Positions 54,860 to 63,993 of a stretch of DNA of 64,000 nt are shown piece after piece. Below the pieces are notes generated by a model that was not told the origin of the DNA, did no database searches, and saw only the letters and a list, made by a program, of their open reading frames with translations. This DNA comes from Gemmatimonadota bacterium. Lineage in GTDB: Bacteria > ARS69. Each line of letters starts with the position of its first letter. The stretch's first letter is position 1. Both the position numbers and the translations under genes were made by a program. Location of the stretch: positions 1-64,000 of the forward strand of contig JASLLL010000008.1 of NCBI GenBank assembly GCA_030747075.1, written 5' to 3'.

Positions 54860-54937
54860 GGGCGATTAGCTCAGTTGGTCTAGAGCGCCCGCCTCACACG
54901 CGGGAGGTCACTGGTTCAAGTCCAGTATCGCCCACCA
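54860..54937 (+). tRNA. tRNA-Val (CAC)
   Basis: 78 nt including encoded CCA: acceptor stem GGGCGAT/ATCGCCC, anticodon stem CCCGC/GCGGG around loop CTCACAC, anticodon CAC (reads GTG). A strong intrinsic terminator follows at 55024-55054. Confidence 0.95.
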
Positions 54938-55023
54938 GGTTCGGGGAAACCCGAGAAGGAGCATTGACTCAGCCGGTAGCCTTGATCCACTCCACGGAAT
55001 CCCGCTGGCGGATGGCTCTGGCC

Positions 55024-55054
55024 GGGTGCTCCTTGAACGGGGGCGCCCTTTTTT
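55024..55054 (+). terminator. Rho-independent terminator after the tRNA pair
   Basis: A nine-pair stem, GGGTGCTCC (55024-55032) with GGGGCGCCC (55040-55048) including two G-U pairs, closes a 7-nt loop and is followed by six T (55049-55054). It ends transcription of the tRNA unit 35 bp before the next gene. Confidence 0.85.
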
Positions 55055-55088
55055 CGGTCTCGGCGCGCACGAGGCAGAGGAGGAAACC

Positions 55089-55820
55089 GTGAGACCCGAA
55101 GAGGTCAAGGCCCTGCTGGAACTCCAGGAACTGGACAAGAAACTTCTCGAATGCGAAGTGCACCGAAGTGTCCTTCCCGCTCGAGTGGCAGCCATCGAGG
55201 CCCCCCTTGCCGCCGCTCGCGAAGCGAAGGAGCGCGTGGACGAGCAGTTTCGGTCCGCCACGGTGAGCCACCGCCAGTGCGAGCTGGATCTGATGCTCAA
55301 CAACGAGAAGTTCCGCAAGCTCCAGACGCAGCAGATGATGGTGCGAAATGCGGTGGAGGCCGAGGCCTACCAGCACGAAATGGATGCGCTCAAGGATCGG
55401 GCGGACTCTCTGGAAGAGCGGGGCATCAGCGCGCTCGAGCGGATCGAAGCGGCGAAGACGGATCTTCCTGAACTGGAGTCCGCGCTGGAGGAGCAGGAGA
55501 AGATTGCAGCCGCCGCCCGCGCCACGCTGGACGAGACGACCCACAGCCTCCAGACCATCCATGACGAAGCGTCGGAATTGCGTGCTCCTCTTCTCGACGC
55601 GGTGAGCCGTCCGATCATGTCGTATTACATGCGACTGCGCCGCTCCGGAAGACCCCCGTTTGTGTCTTCGCTGAGTCGGGGGGCGTGCACCGGGTGCGGG
55701 TTCCGTCTTCCTCCGCAGCACCACCAGGAAGTGCGCCTCGGTCGGAAGCTGGTGACCTGCGAGCAGTGCGGACGGATTCTCATCTGGGTCGAGGAGAAAG
55801 AGGAGGCCGTTGATTTCTGA
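55089..55820 (+). CDS. Coiled-coil protein with C-terminal C4 zinc ribbon
   Basis: A 243-aa protein from GTG 55089. Residues 1-180 are an almost continuous antiparallel-type coiled coil (L-L-E-L-Q-E-L-D-K-K-L at the start). The last 50 residues hold a four-Cys zinc ribbon: C-T-G-C-G-F...C-E-Q-C-G-R-I-L. This is the widespread bacterial zinc-ribbon family (CdsZ / DUF164-like), found next to genes of the RNase H-rnpB region in many genomes. Suggested roles are nucleic-acid or secretion-related scaffolding, not settled. Its end overlaps the RNase H-like gene by 11 bp. Confidence 0.85.
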   Translation: MRPEEVKALLELQELDKKLLECEVHRSVLPARVAAIEAPLAAAREAKERVDEQFRSATVSHRQCELDLMLNNEKFRKLQTQQMMVRNAVEAEAYQHEMDALKDRADSLEERGISALERIEAAKTDLPELESALEEQEKIAAAARATLDETTHSLQTIHDEASELRAPLLDAVSRPIMSYYMRLRRSGRPPFVSSLSRGACTGCGFRLPPQHHQEVRLGRKLVTCEQCGRILIWVEEKEEAVDF

Positions 55821-56391
55821 CAGCGCCCGGCGTCTCCTGAACGGGTTGCTTGCCGGGAAGGGACTGGACGAAATGTCTTCGGAGGGCGGCGCGGCCCGGG
55901 CGGAGGTGGAGTCGCTGCTGGAAGGGCTTGCGGAGACGATCGCTCCGGCGCCGACGGGGTCACGCACGGGAAGCGCGGTCGTGTACAGCGACGGCGCGTC
56001 CCGCGGGAACCCCGGGGCTGCGGCGATCGGTGTCCGGATTCTTGCGGATGATGGAACGGAACTTCTCGCGAAGGGCCTCTGCATCGGAAAGACGACCAAC
56101 AATGTCGCCGAGTACCGGGCAGTCCTCGCGGGGCTGGAGTCCGCGCGCGAGCTGGGGCTGCGTTCGCTGGAACTGCGGCTCGACAGCGAACTGGTCGTTC
56201 GGCAGATCCGCGGCGAGTATCGCGTGCGTCAGCCTGCGCTGGCCGTGTTGAAGAACAAGGTGGACGGGCTTCTGGTGTCGTTTGACTCGGTGGAAGTTCG
56301 CCATATCCCGCGAAAGGAAAACGCGGAGGCCGACCGTCTTGCAAACCGGGCCCTGGACCGGGCGGCGAAGGCCGCGAAATCGGGGAACTAG
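55810..56391 (+). CDS. RNase H-fold protein (RNase HI-like)
   Basis: A 193-aa protein from TTG 55810. The N-terminal 55 residues are an unshared helical extension. The RNase H domain (about 57-185) has Y-S-D-G-A-S-R-G-N-P-G (first catalytic Asp), N-N-V-A-E-Y-R-A (catalytic Glu), L-D-S-E-L-V-V-R-Q (second Asp) and H-I-P-R-K-E-N-A-E-A-D (last Asp). Thus the full D-E-D-D set is present, favouring active cleavage of RNA in RNA:DNA hybrids. It resembles the short RnhA-like/reverse-transcriptase-like group rather than E. coli RnhA. rnpB starts a few bases after its stop. Confidence 0.88.
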   Translation: MISDSARRLLNGLLAGKGLDEMSSEGGAARAEVESLLEGLAETIAPAPTGSRTGSAVVYSDGASRGNPGAAAIGVRILADDGTELLAKGLCIGKTTNNVAEYRAVLAGLESARELGLRSLELRLDSELVVRQIRGEYRVRQPALAVLKNKVDGLLVSFDSVEVRHIPRKENAEADRLANRALDRAAKAAKSGN

Positions 56392-56396
56392 ATCTC

Positions 56397-56763
<367 letters not shown>

Positions 56764-56795
56764 GTCCTTTACCGGCGCAGGAAGCGAGGCCCGGG

Positions 56796-58502
56796 ATGCA
56801 AAAGCACTGGTCGGAACTTCGGGGTCTCGAGGACACAGCCGTCGTGCGCCTCGAAGAAGCGATCGGATGCGGCCCCGTTCTCGCTCGTGTGCTGGCCGGG
56901 CGCGGGATGATAGACCCGACGGATGCGGAGAGCTTCCTCCACCCCACGCTGGACACGCTTTCGTCACCCCTTGCTTTTGCCGGGGCCGAGGCCGCGATTG
57001 AGCGTCTCCTTGCTGCGGTAGAGAGCGGCGAGCGAATCCTCGTCTTCGGCGATTTCGATGTGGACGGCGTCACCGGAACTTCGCTGGCGTATCTGGGGCT
57101 CCGCGCCGTCGGCGCCAATGTCGACTGGCTCCTCCCGCGCCGCATGGACCACGGCTACGGCCTCTCCGAGCGTGTCCTCCCGGAGGTGTTGGCGCGGAAA
57201 CCCGGACTTCTTCTGACAGTGGACTGCGGGATTCGATCTGTTCAGGAAGTGGCGTCGCTTCGGGAATCGGGCGTGGATGTCGTGGTCACGGACCACCACG
57301 AAGCCGGCCCCGAGCTTCCTCCCGCGGTGGCCGTGGTGGACCCGAAGCAGCCTGGCTGTCCCTACCCGGACAAGAACCTCGCGGCCGTCGGCGTCGTGTA
57401 TCAGCTTCTTCGTGGACTGAACTCACGCACGGGCCACTTCACAGACCCGACCGCGGATCTGGACCTGGTGGCCCTCGGGACGGTGGCGGATGTGGTGCCG
57501 CTGGTTGGCGAGAACCGCGCGCTCGTTCGCGAAGGAATGCGCGTATTGAACCGTCGCGCGAAGGTCGGCGTTCATACGCTTCTTCAGGAGTCGGGGATCG
57601 AAGGTCAGGTGGAACCGTGGCACATTGCGTTCCTTCTCGGCCCGCGGATCAACGCGGCGGGTCGCCTGGGTGATGCATCGGACGCGGTTCGGCTCTTCAC
57701 CGCCGAAGACACGACGACGGCTGCGGACCTTGCCCGCAGTCTGGGCGAAGCCAACCGGGCGCGTCAGGACATCAGCCGGACGACGGTCGAGGACGCGCTG
57801 GCTGCCATTGATCGCGGGACGGCGGGAGATCAGCCGGACGGGATTGTTCTGGCATCCAACTCGTGGCACCCGGGGGTCCTGGGGATTGCCGCATCAAAGG
57901 TTGTCGAACGGCATTATCGACCGACCGTTCTCTTCTCCTTCGACGGATCAGATACCGGGCGCGGTTCCGCACGCTCCATCGCCGGCGTGGATGTTCATGC
58001 GGCGCTGGAGGAGTGCGCGGACCTGCTCGTGCAGTTCGGCGGGCACTCCATGGCCGCCGGGATGACCATTGACCGCGCGCACCTGTCGGACTTTCGCACG
58101 CGGTTTGCCGGGGCCATTGGTAGCCAGCTTACGGAGAAGAACTCGCGGCCCCTCTTGCGTATCGACACCGACCTGGAAGAAGCGAGCGTCACGCTGGACC
58201 TTGCCGAGGAACTGGATCGCATGGGGCCGTTCGGTCTCGGAAACCCGCGCCCGGTTTTTCTCATGCGAAATGTGGACCCGGTGGATCGGCGTGTGGTGGG
58301 CAAGGGGCACCTGAAGCTCCGCCTGTCCGACGGCGCCGAGGGTGGCCTGGAGTGCATCGGCTTCAATCTCGGAGAAGAAGTCTCCGCGCGGCCCTTTCCT
58401 CCCGGACGGGTGGATCTCGTCGGGACGGTCAATGTCAACGAGTGGAGAGGGCGCCGGACGCCGCAACTGCGCGTCGATGATTTCCGGGAGGCGACCCCGT
58501 GA
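56796..58502 (+). CDS. recJ: Single-stranded-DNA-specific 5'-3' exonuclease RecJ
   Basis: A 568-aa DHH-superfamily exonuclease. Motifs: F-G-D-F-D-V-D-G-V-T-G (motif I/II), T-V-D-C-G, V-T-D-H-H-E (DHH), P-K-Q-P-G-C-P-Y-P, A-L-G-T-V-A-D-V-V-P, G-P-R-I-N-A-A-G-R, and the DHHA1 motif G-G-H-S-M-A-A-G. The C-terminal OB-like domain (about 460-568) follows. It works in recombinational and mismatch repair with Mn2+. ATG 56796 has AGGAAG/GAGG sequence upstream. The stop overlaps rel (GTGA). Confidence 0.95.
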   Translation: MQKHWSELRGLEDTAVVRLEEAIGCGPVLARVLAGRGMIDPTDAESFLHPTLDTLSSPLAFAGAEAAIERLLAAVESGERILVFGDFDVDGVTGTSLAYLGLRAVGANVDWLLPRRMDHGYGLSERVLPEVLARKPGLLLTVDCGIRSVQEVASLRESGVDVVVTDHHEAGPELPPAVAVVDPKQPGCPYPDKNLAAVGVVYQLLRGLNSRTGHFTDPTADLDLVALGTVADVVPLVGENRALVREGMRVLNRRAKVGVHTLLQESGIEGQVEPWHIAFLLGPRINAAGRLGDASDAVRLFTAEDTTTAADLARSLGEANRARQDISRTTVEDALAAIDRGTAGDQPDGIVLASNSWHPGVLGIAASKVVERHYRPTVLFSFDGSDTGRGSARSIAGVDVHAALEECADLLVQFGGHSMAAGMTIDRAHLSDFRTRFAGAIGSQLTEKNSRPLLRIDTDLEEASVTLDLAEELDRMGPFGLGNPRPVFLMRNVDPVDRRVVGKGHLKLRLSDGAEGGLECIGFNLGEEVSARPFPPGRVDLVGTVNVNEWRGRRTPQLRVDDFREATP

Positions 58503-60694
58503 GTACTCACCCCGCGCGGATCCCGCACGACTCGCCTCCCCCCCCGGAGAAGATCCTCACCTTCGAAGACCTTCTCGCCGCTCTGGACGATCCCTCCCGC
58601 TATGACCGGGCGCTTCTTGAACGCGCGTGGGTTTTCTCCCGCGACAACCACAAAGGCCAGAACCGGCTTTCCGGCAATCCCTACATTCACCATTGCCTGG
58701 CCGTGGCGATTGTGCTGGCCGAGCTTCATCTGGACACCGTGACGATCGCGGCCGGGCTTCTCCACGACATCGTGGAGGATACGGATCACACAATGGAGAG
58801 CATTGCGAAGGAGTTCGGCCCCGAGATTGCGGGCATCGTGGACGGCGTGACAAAGGTCGGCGGGTTCGAGTTCAACAGCCCTGCGGAGCAGCATGCGGAA
58901 ACCTGGCGAAAGATGCTTCTCTCCATTGCCCGGGATGTTCGGGTCATCCTGATCAAGCTGGCGGACCGGCTTCACAACATGCGTACGCTTCATTTTCTCC
59001 GCGAAGACAAGAGGCATCGGATTGCGCGGGAGACTCTGGAGATCTATGCACCGCTTGCGCACCGATTCGGGATCGCCGCCATTCGCTGGGAACTGGAGGA
59101 TCAGGCGCTGAAGCATCTGGAACCGGAGGCATACGCCAGCCTGGTGGACAAGGTGGTGGCTCGTCGTGACGAAAGGCAGGCGTATCTGGAACGCCTGACG
59201 GAGTCGCTTCAGGAGATGTTCGAAAAGGCCGGGATCAAGCCGGACGACATAGCAGGCCGCCCGAAGCACTTCTACAGCATCTACAACAAGATGAAAAAGC
59301 GCGGGAAAGAGTTCGACGAGATTTACGATCTCCTCGCCGTGCGCGTGATCGTACCCACGCCGACCGACTGCTACGAAGTGCTGGGCATCATCCACGGCCT
59401 CTGGACACCGGTTCCGGACAGAATCAAGGACTTCATCGCCAACCCCAAGTCGAACCACTATCGCTCCCTGCACACCACCGTGATCGGACCCGACCACGAA
59501 TGGGTAGAGTTCCAGATCCGTACGCCGGAGATGCACCGCGAGGCGGAGTATGGGATTGCGGCGCACTGGGCCTACAAGGAAGGCGTGACGGGCGCGCCCG
59601 AAGCGATGGCGCGGTTCCCGTGGATCGGGGATCTCGTGAAGGAGCAGGCGGATCAGGGTGCGGAGGAGTTTCTTGACCTTCTGAAGTCGGATCTGTTTCA
59701 GGATGAAGTGTTTGTCTTCACGCCCCGCGGAGAACTGAAGGTGCTTCCGAAAGGGGGCACGCCGATCGACTTCGCGTATCTGGTTCATACCGAGGTCGGC
59801 CACCACTGTGTGGGTGCGCGTGTGAACGGGAAGATCGTGCCGCTCCGCTCCACGCTTCGCAACGGCGATACCGTGGAGGTCATCACTTCGCCCATGGGCA
59901 AACCCAGCCAGGACTGGCTGAAGGTGGTCCGGACTTCGAGCGCCCGCGGGAAGATTCGCCGCCATTTCCGGCTGGAGCAGATGCAGCACTCCATCTCACT
60001 CGGGAAGGAGATGCTCGAACGGGAGGCAAAGCGTCACCGCGTGGATGCGGACGCGGCTCTCGACCGGAAGTTCGCGGAGTCGCTCGGTTTTGACTCTGTG
60101 GAGAAGCTTCGCGCGGCGGTGGGTCAGGGAGATCTCTCCGCGGTCCATGTGATCCGGCGCCTCTTCCCGGAACTGGCCGATTCGTCGAAGGAACCGTCGG
60201 GACTTCGCCGGATTCTCACCTTCACGAGACGACGGGAAGGCGGCGTGCGCGTTCAGGGACTCAGCAATGTGATGATCCGGTTCGCTCAGTGTTGCCAGCC
60301 GGTTCCGGGGGAGAGCATCGTGGGGATTGTGACGACCGGCCGGGGGATTTCAGTGCATCGGATCGACTGTCCAAGCACATTCCCGGAAAAGGACGGGGTG
60401 GACCGTCGGGTCTCCGTGGACTGGGATGTGGCGCAGGACACGCACTTCCGTGTGCGGATTCTCGTGGGCGGCGAGAATCGGGCCGGGCTTCTCGCGGACC
60501 TGTCCGCCGCCATCACCGAAGCCGAGACGAATATCCTCTCAGCGACGATGGAAGCCGACGGGTATCGTGCGACCGGCACATTTCTTGTCGAGGTGCTGGA
60601 TCTCCACCACCTTCGCCTGGCAATCGAAGTCATGCGCAAGGTGAAGGGCGTCACCGATGTGGTTCGCGAGGACCAGAACCCGGAGCACCTGTGA
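58499..60694 (+). CDS. rel: Bifunctional (p)ppGpp synthetase/hydrolase, Rel type
   Basis: A 731-aa RelA/SpoT homologue from GTG 58499. The HD hydrolase domain is intact (H-H-C-L-A near 62, H-D-I-V-E-D-T-D near 86), so it can degrade ppGpp. The synthetase domain has R-P-K-H-F-Y-S-I-Y-N-K-M and E-I-Y-D-L-L-A-V-R-V and N-Y/H-Y-R-S-L-H-T-T. TGS (V-F-V-F-T-P-R-G-E-L-K-V-L-P), a conserved-Cys/zinc-finger region with the C-C pair (Q-C-C-Q-P), and an ACT domain complete the protein. As the only such gene in sight it is probably the single Rel-type stringent-response enzyme. Start and stop overlap recJ and pgeF. Confidence 0.96.
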   Translation: MSTHPARIPHDSPPPPEKILTFEDLLAALDDPSRYDRALLERAWVFSRDNHKGQNRLSGNPYIHHCLAVAIVLAELHLDTVTIAAGLLHDIVEDTDHTMESIAKEFGPEIAGIVDGVTKVGGFEFNSPAEQHAETWRKMLLSIARDVRVILIKLADRLHNMRTLHFLREDKRHRIARETLEIYAPLAHRFGIAAIRWELEDQALKHLEPEAYASLVDKVVARRDERQAYLERLTESLQEMFEKAGIKPDDIAGRPKHFYSIYNKMKKRGKEFDEIYDLLAVRVIVPTPTDCYEVLGIIHGLWTPVPDRIKDFIANPKSNHYRSLHTTVIGPDHEWVEFQIRTPEMHREAEYGIAAHWAYKEGVTGAPEAMARFPWIGDLVKEQADQGAEEFLDLLKSDLFQDEVFVFTPRGELKVLPKGGTPIDFAYLVHTEVGHHCVGARVNGKIVPLRSTLRNGDTVEVITSPMGKPSQDWLKVVRTSSARGKIRRHFRLEQMQHSISLGKEMLEREAKRHRVDADAALDRKFAESLGFDSVEKLRAAVGQGDLSAVHVIRRLFPELADSSKEPSGLRRILTFTRRREGGVRVQGLSNVMIRFAQCCQPVPGESIVGIVTTGRGISVHRIDCPSTFPEKDGVDRRVSVDWDVAQDTHFRVRILVGGENRAGLLADLSAAITEAETNILSATMEADGYRATGTFLVEVLDLHHLRLAIEVMRKVKGVTDVVREDQNPEHL

Positions 60695-61521
60695 CGACCG
60701 GTTCCGCCCCGGGATCCGCAGCCAGATTGACAGGGAACGGCGGGGCGCTCCGCATCCACGCGCCCGCGCTGAGCCTGCCGGGAGGCGTACTGCACGGAGT
60801 CACGCACGCCAGCCTTGGAAACTTCTCGTTGCGAGCCACGGCGGACGCCGCACGGGTGGAGGCGCGTCGCGAACGCCTGCTTGCCGACGCGGGTCTCTCG
60901 GGCGCGCGGGTTGTCGCGCCGCGCCTGGAGCATGGCGCCACGGTCGCGGTCATTCGCCCCGGGTGCGCGTGCGAAGAACCGGCGGACGCAGTGATTGCGC
61001 AGGAGCACGGAGTCGTGCTTGCCGTCACGGTTGCGGATTGCGTGCCCGTCTTTGCGGTGGATGTCGGGACAGGCGCATTTGGCGTGGCGCATGCGGGGTG
61101 GCGGGGTCTGGTGGCGGGCGTTGTCGGGGAACTGGTGAACGCGCTTCGCAGCCACTTCGAATCAAAGCCGGGAGAGATTCTGCTGGCCACAGGTCCCGCG
61201 ATTCGTGGGCAGAAGTACGCGGTCGGTGCGGAAGTGGCCGGGCTCTTTCCCGAACCGTTCTCCGTTCCCGTGGACCGGGAAGGCCACGCTGCCCCCCCGG
61301 GAGATGCGCAAGCGGATCATTACCTGTTGGACCTGCCGTCGTGCGCGCTGGCCGAGGCTCGCGCGGCGGGCATTCCACCCGACAACCTGGTGGACTTCTC
61401 GCTCTGCACAGCGTCCCACCCGGACGATCTCTTCTCGCACCGTCGCGGAGACCGCGCCCGGCACTGGGCATTCATTGCGCGCCGTCGAGTTCCCGACGAG
61501 GCGGGGGAGACTCACCCGTGA
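60691..61521 (+). CDS. pgeF: Laccase-domain (YfiH/PgeF) protein
   Basis: A 276-aa protein from GTG 60691, overlapping the rel stop as GTGA. Family motifs: T-V-A-D-C-V-P-V-F with the zinc-ligand Cys, V-A-H-A-G-W-R-G with the zinc-ligand His, G-P-A-I-R-G-Q-K-Y-A-V, and the terminal F-S-H-R-R-G-D-R-A-R. Members were named polyphenol oxidases but act on purine nucleosides or as peptidoglycan-editing factors that hydrolyse UDP-MurNAc-L-Ser. Which role applies here is not decided. Confidence 0.9.
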   Translation: MTTGSAPGSAARLTGNGGALRIHAPALSLPGGVLHGVTHASLGNFSLRATADAARVEARRERLLADAGLSGARVVAPRLEHGATVAVIRPGCACEEPADAVIAQEHGVVLAVTVADCVPVFAVDVGTGAFGVAHAGWRGLVAGVVGELVNALRSHFESKPGEILLATGPAIRGQKYAVGAEVAGLFPEPFSVPVDREGHAAPPGDAQADHYLLDLPSCALAEARAAGIPPDNLVDFSLCTASHPDDLFSHRRGDRARHWAFIARRRVPDEAGETHP

Positions 61522-61534
61522 TAGAGTCCACTCC

Positions 61535-61996
61535 ATGCGCGCTGTGATCCAGAGAGTGACCCGGGCCGAAGTGTCCGTGGACGGAGAGGTCGTCGGGAGA
61601 GTCCCCCCGGAATGCGGAGGACTCCTCGTGCTGGTCGGCGTTGCAGACGGAGACGACTCCGCCGATGCGGAGTGGATGGCCCGCAAGATCGCGCATCTTC
61701 GCGTGATGCCGGATGCCGAAGGGCGCATGAACCGATCCGTGGTGGAATGCGGGGGCGCGTTGCTTCTGGTGTCGCAGTTCACGCTTCTGGGCGATGCACG
61801 CAAGGGCCGCCGTCCGTCGTTTGACCGTGCCGCCCTCCCGGCGGTCGCGGTCCCCCTTCTCGAAACAGTGCGCCTTCACCTGCTCTCCGAGGGCATCCCG
61901 GTCGAGACCGGCCGGTTTGGCGCGCACATGGAAGTGGGTCTGGTGAACGACGGCCCGGTGACGCTGGTGCTGGATTCCGCGGAGAGGTCCCGATGA
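61535..61996 (+). CDS. dtd: D-aminoacyl-tRNA deacylase
   Basis: A 153-aa DTD of normal length, from ATG 61535. Motifs: M-R-A-V-I-Q-R-V-T-R-A-E-V at the N-terminus, S-Q-F-T-L-L-G-D-A-R-K-G-R-R-P-S-F (the S-Q-F-T-L active-site strand) and N-D-G-P-V-T-L-V-L-D (the G-P cis-proline motif). It hydrolyses D-aminoacyl-tRNAs and mischarged Gly-tRNA. dtd beside rel is a common order. It overlaps maf by 4 bp (ATGA). Confidence 0.96.
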   Translation: MRAVIQRVTRAEVSVDGEVVGRVPPECGGLLVLVGVADGDDSADAEWMARKIAHLRVMPDAEGRMNRSVVECGGALLLVSQFTLLGDARKGRRPSFDRAALPAVAVPLLETVRLHLLSEGIPVETGRFGAHMEVGLVNDGPVTLVLDSAERSR

Positions 61997-62610
61997 ACTG
62001 GTTTGCGCTTGTCGGGGCGGAGTCGCCCTTCCGAAGTCGGCCGCTGGTGCTGGCGTCGTCTTCTCCACGCAGAAAAGACCTGCTGGAGAGCGTGGGGATC
62101 CCGCTGGAGATTGTGCCGCCGGAAGTGGATGAGCGGAGCGATCTCCCGGAGGACTCCGAGTCGCTGGTGCGAGTGCTTGCCGCACGGAAGGCCCGCGCGG
62201 TCGCCCGGACGCGAACCGGCGGAATGGTGCTCGGTGCGGATACGGTGGTCGTGCTTGGCGGGCGGGTTCTCGGAAAGCCTCACGATGAGGCCCAGGCGCA
62301 GGAAATGCTCCGCGCGCTGGCCGGAGTCGAACACCGGGTGCGGACCGGTGTCTGCGTGGAGGATGCCGCGACCGGCCGGTCTGCGGAGTGCGTCGTCTCC
62401 ACGCGAGTCCGGTTTCGGCCCCTCACCGAAGAGTCGATTGTCGCCTATGTGGCCTCCGGGGAGCCGTTCGGAAAGGCGGGGGCATATGCCATTCAGGAGC
62501 GCGGGCGTCTCTTCGTCGAAGGAATCACGGGCGACTACTCCAATGTCGTCGGACTCCCTCTCGGGCCGTCACTCGATCTGATTGCGGAAGTGCTTCGGCC
62601 GGAACGCTGA
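61993..62610 (+). CDS. maf: Maf-family nucleotide pyrophosphatase
   Basis: A 205-aa protein. L-V-L-A-S-S-S-P-R-R-K-D-L-L is the Maf N-terminal motif; G-A-D-T-V-V, G-K-P, and G-K-A-G-A-Y-A-I-Q-E with G-D-Y-S-N-V-V-G-L-P complete the active site. Maf proteins hydrolyse non-canonical or modified NTPs (m5UTP, pseudo-UTP, dTTP/UTP) and influence septum formation. ATG 61993 overlaps the dtd stop. It is the last gene of the recJ-rel-pgeF-dtd-maf coupled series. Confidence 0.94.
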   Translation: MNWFALVGAESPFRSRPLVLASSSPRRKDLLESVGIPLEIVPPEVDERSDLPEDSESLVRVLAARKARAVARTRTGGMVLGADTVVVLGGRVLGKPHDEAQAQEMLRALAGVEHRVRTGVCVEDAATGRSAECVVSTRVRFRPLTEESIVAYVASGEPFGKAGAYAIQERGRLFVEGITGDYSNVVGLPLGPSLDLIAEVLRPER

Positions 62611-62617
62611 CGCGCGT

Positions 62618-62881
62618 TCAGCCTCCCTGTGCCTGCCGCGCCTCGATCTTCCCGGCGGGCTCTCCATCGCGCAGCGCGGCGCGCGCGGCATCCACCACAA
62701 AGGCGTGGACCCCGAATGTGGCGGCGACCGAGTCCGGCGCGCCTTCCAGCAGGTAGTCCATGCCAAGCGGATGGGTCTTCGCGCTTTCCACGAGGTCTTC
62801 GACCTCCGAAGGCGCGGGGGTGAATGCGGGAATCCGGGGTCGGTCGGCTGTGGGAAAGGGTTCCGGACGGCGGGAGTTCAC
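62618..62881 (-). CDS. Small hypothetical protein
   Basis: An 87-aa protein from GTG 62881, chosen because AAGGAG lies six bases upstream on the minus strand; the frame extends to a GTG at 62905. It has a Pro/Arg-rich N-terminus, then S-E-V-E-D-L-V-E-S-A and H-P-L-G-M-D-Y-L-L-E-G-A-P-D-S-V, a helical-looking core, and a Gly/Gln-rich end. No family recognised. It is antisense-oriented between maf (7 bp) and the HMG-CoA-lyase-like gene. Confidence 0.5.
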   Translation of the reverse strand: MNSRRPEPFPTADRPRIPAFTPAPSEVEDLVESAKTHPLGMDYLLEGAPDSVAATFGVHAFVVDAARAALRDGEPAGKIEARQAQGG

Positions 62882-63024
62882 GAACTTCTCCTTTTCCGTT
62901 TGCACCCGGGCAGGTCGGATTCGTATGGTCTGCCACTATCCACTTGGTGGGATGCCTGTCAAGATCGGATCCGGACTGATGTCCGCCCCGCCGTGCGCGA
63001 CCCCCGGATCGAATGGAGAGCACG

Positions 63025-63993
63025 ATGTCGCTTCCTGAATCCGTCACCGTTTGTGAGTGCTGGGCCCGTGATGGCCTGCAGTCGATCCCGAAGGTCATCC
63101 CCACCGAACACAAGCTGGACATGATCCGGCGCATTCTCGATTCCGGCGTGCGCAAGCTGGAGGTCACCAGCTTCTCTCACCCGAAGCTTCTTCCGCAGTT
63201 TGCCGACTGCGTGGAAGTGCTGCAATCGGTGGAGCGACGGCCCGGCGTCTCGTATGTGGTTCTCATGCCGAACGCGAAGGGCTTTGATCGTTTCGAAGTC
63301 TGCCAGCGCGAGGGCTTCGGCGCGGACGAGATCATCCTCATGATCTCCGCCAGCGAGACTCACAACCGTGTCAACTTCCGCATGACCCACACCGAAGCGA
63401 TGCGCGCTCACGCGGAGATCATGCGTCGCGCACTCGCACTGGGCGTGAAGGTGATCGGGTGTCCGGGGACGGTCTACGGTTGTCCTATTGCCGGAGATGT
63501 CTCGATGAAGGATGTGATATCGGTGACGCGCTTCTACCTGGAGGAAGGTGCCGACACGATCATGCTCGGGGACACGACCGGCGCGGCCAACCCTGCCTCT
63601 GTTCGCGAACGAGTCGGCGAGCTGCGTACGCTCTTCCCGGAGGCGGAGTTTATCGCCCACTTCCATGACACGCGCGGGAACGGCATCGTGAACTCGGTGG
63701 CGGCACTCGAACTGGGGCTGCGATTCGTCGACACCTCGCTCGGCGCCATCGGAGGACAACCAGCGACGAGCGCGGGGAAGTATCAGGCGGGATTCACCGG
63801 CAACACCTGCACCGAAGACCTGGTGTGCCTCCTGGAAGAGATGGGTGTGGATACGGGTTTCGACATCGAGAAGATGATCACCGCCGGTCATCGGGCCGAA
63901 GAGGTGATCGGTGAGCGACTCCGCGCGAATGTGATTCGCTCCGGCCCGGTGAATCACGCACCCCGCGAGTACGACCCGGCCTCCTCCGACTGA
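63025..63993 (+). CDS. HMG-CoA lyase-like (DRE-TIM) enzyme
   Basis: A 322-aa protein from ATG 63025, preceded by GGAGAG; an in-frame ATG at 63013 is the alternative. The DRE-TIM barrel motifs R-D-G-L-Q-S (catalytic Arg/Asp), E-V-T-S-F-S-H-P-K, and H-F-H-D-T-R-G-N-G (metal ligands) place it with hydroxymethylglutaryl-CoA lyases, which split HMG-CoA into acetyl-CoA and acetoacetate. The mobile loop that in HMG-CoA lyase reads G-G-C-P is G-G-Q-P here, so the usual active-site Cys is replaced by Gln, though a Cys occurs in the following G-N-T-C-T-E-D-L-V. It may act on a related acyl-CoA. The window ends 7 bp after its stop. Confidence 0.85.
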   Translation: MSLPESVTVCECWARDGLQSIPKVIPTEHKLDMIRRILDSGVRKLEVTSFSHPKLLPQFADCVEVLQSVERRPGVSYVVLMPNAKGFDRFEVCQREGFGADEIILMISASETHNRVNFRMTHTEAMRAHAEIMRRALALGVKVIGCPGTVYGCPIAGDVSMKDVISVTRFYLEEGADTIMLGDTTGAANPASVRERVGELRTLFPEAEFIAHFHDTRGNGIVNSVAALELGLRFVDTSLGAIGGQPATSAGKYQAGFTGNTCTEDLVCLLEEMGVDTGFDIEKMITAGHRAEEVIGERLRANVIRSGPVNHAPREYDPASSD

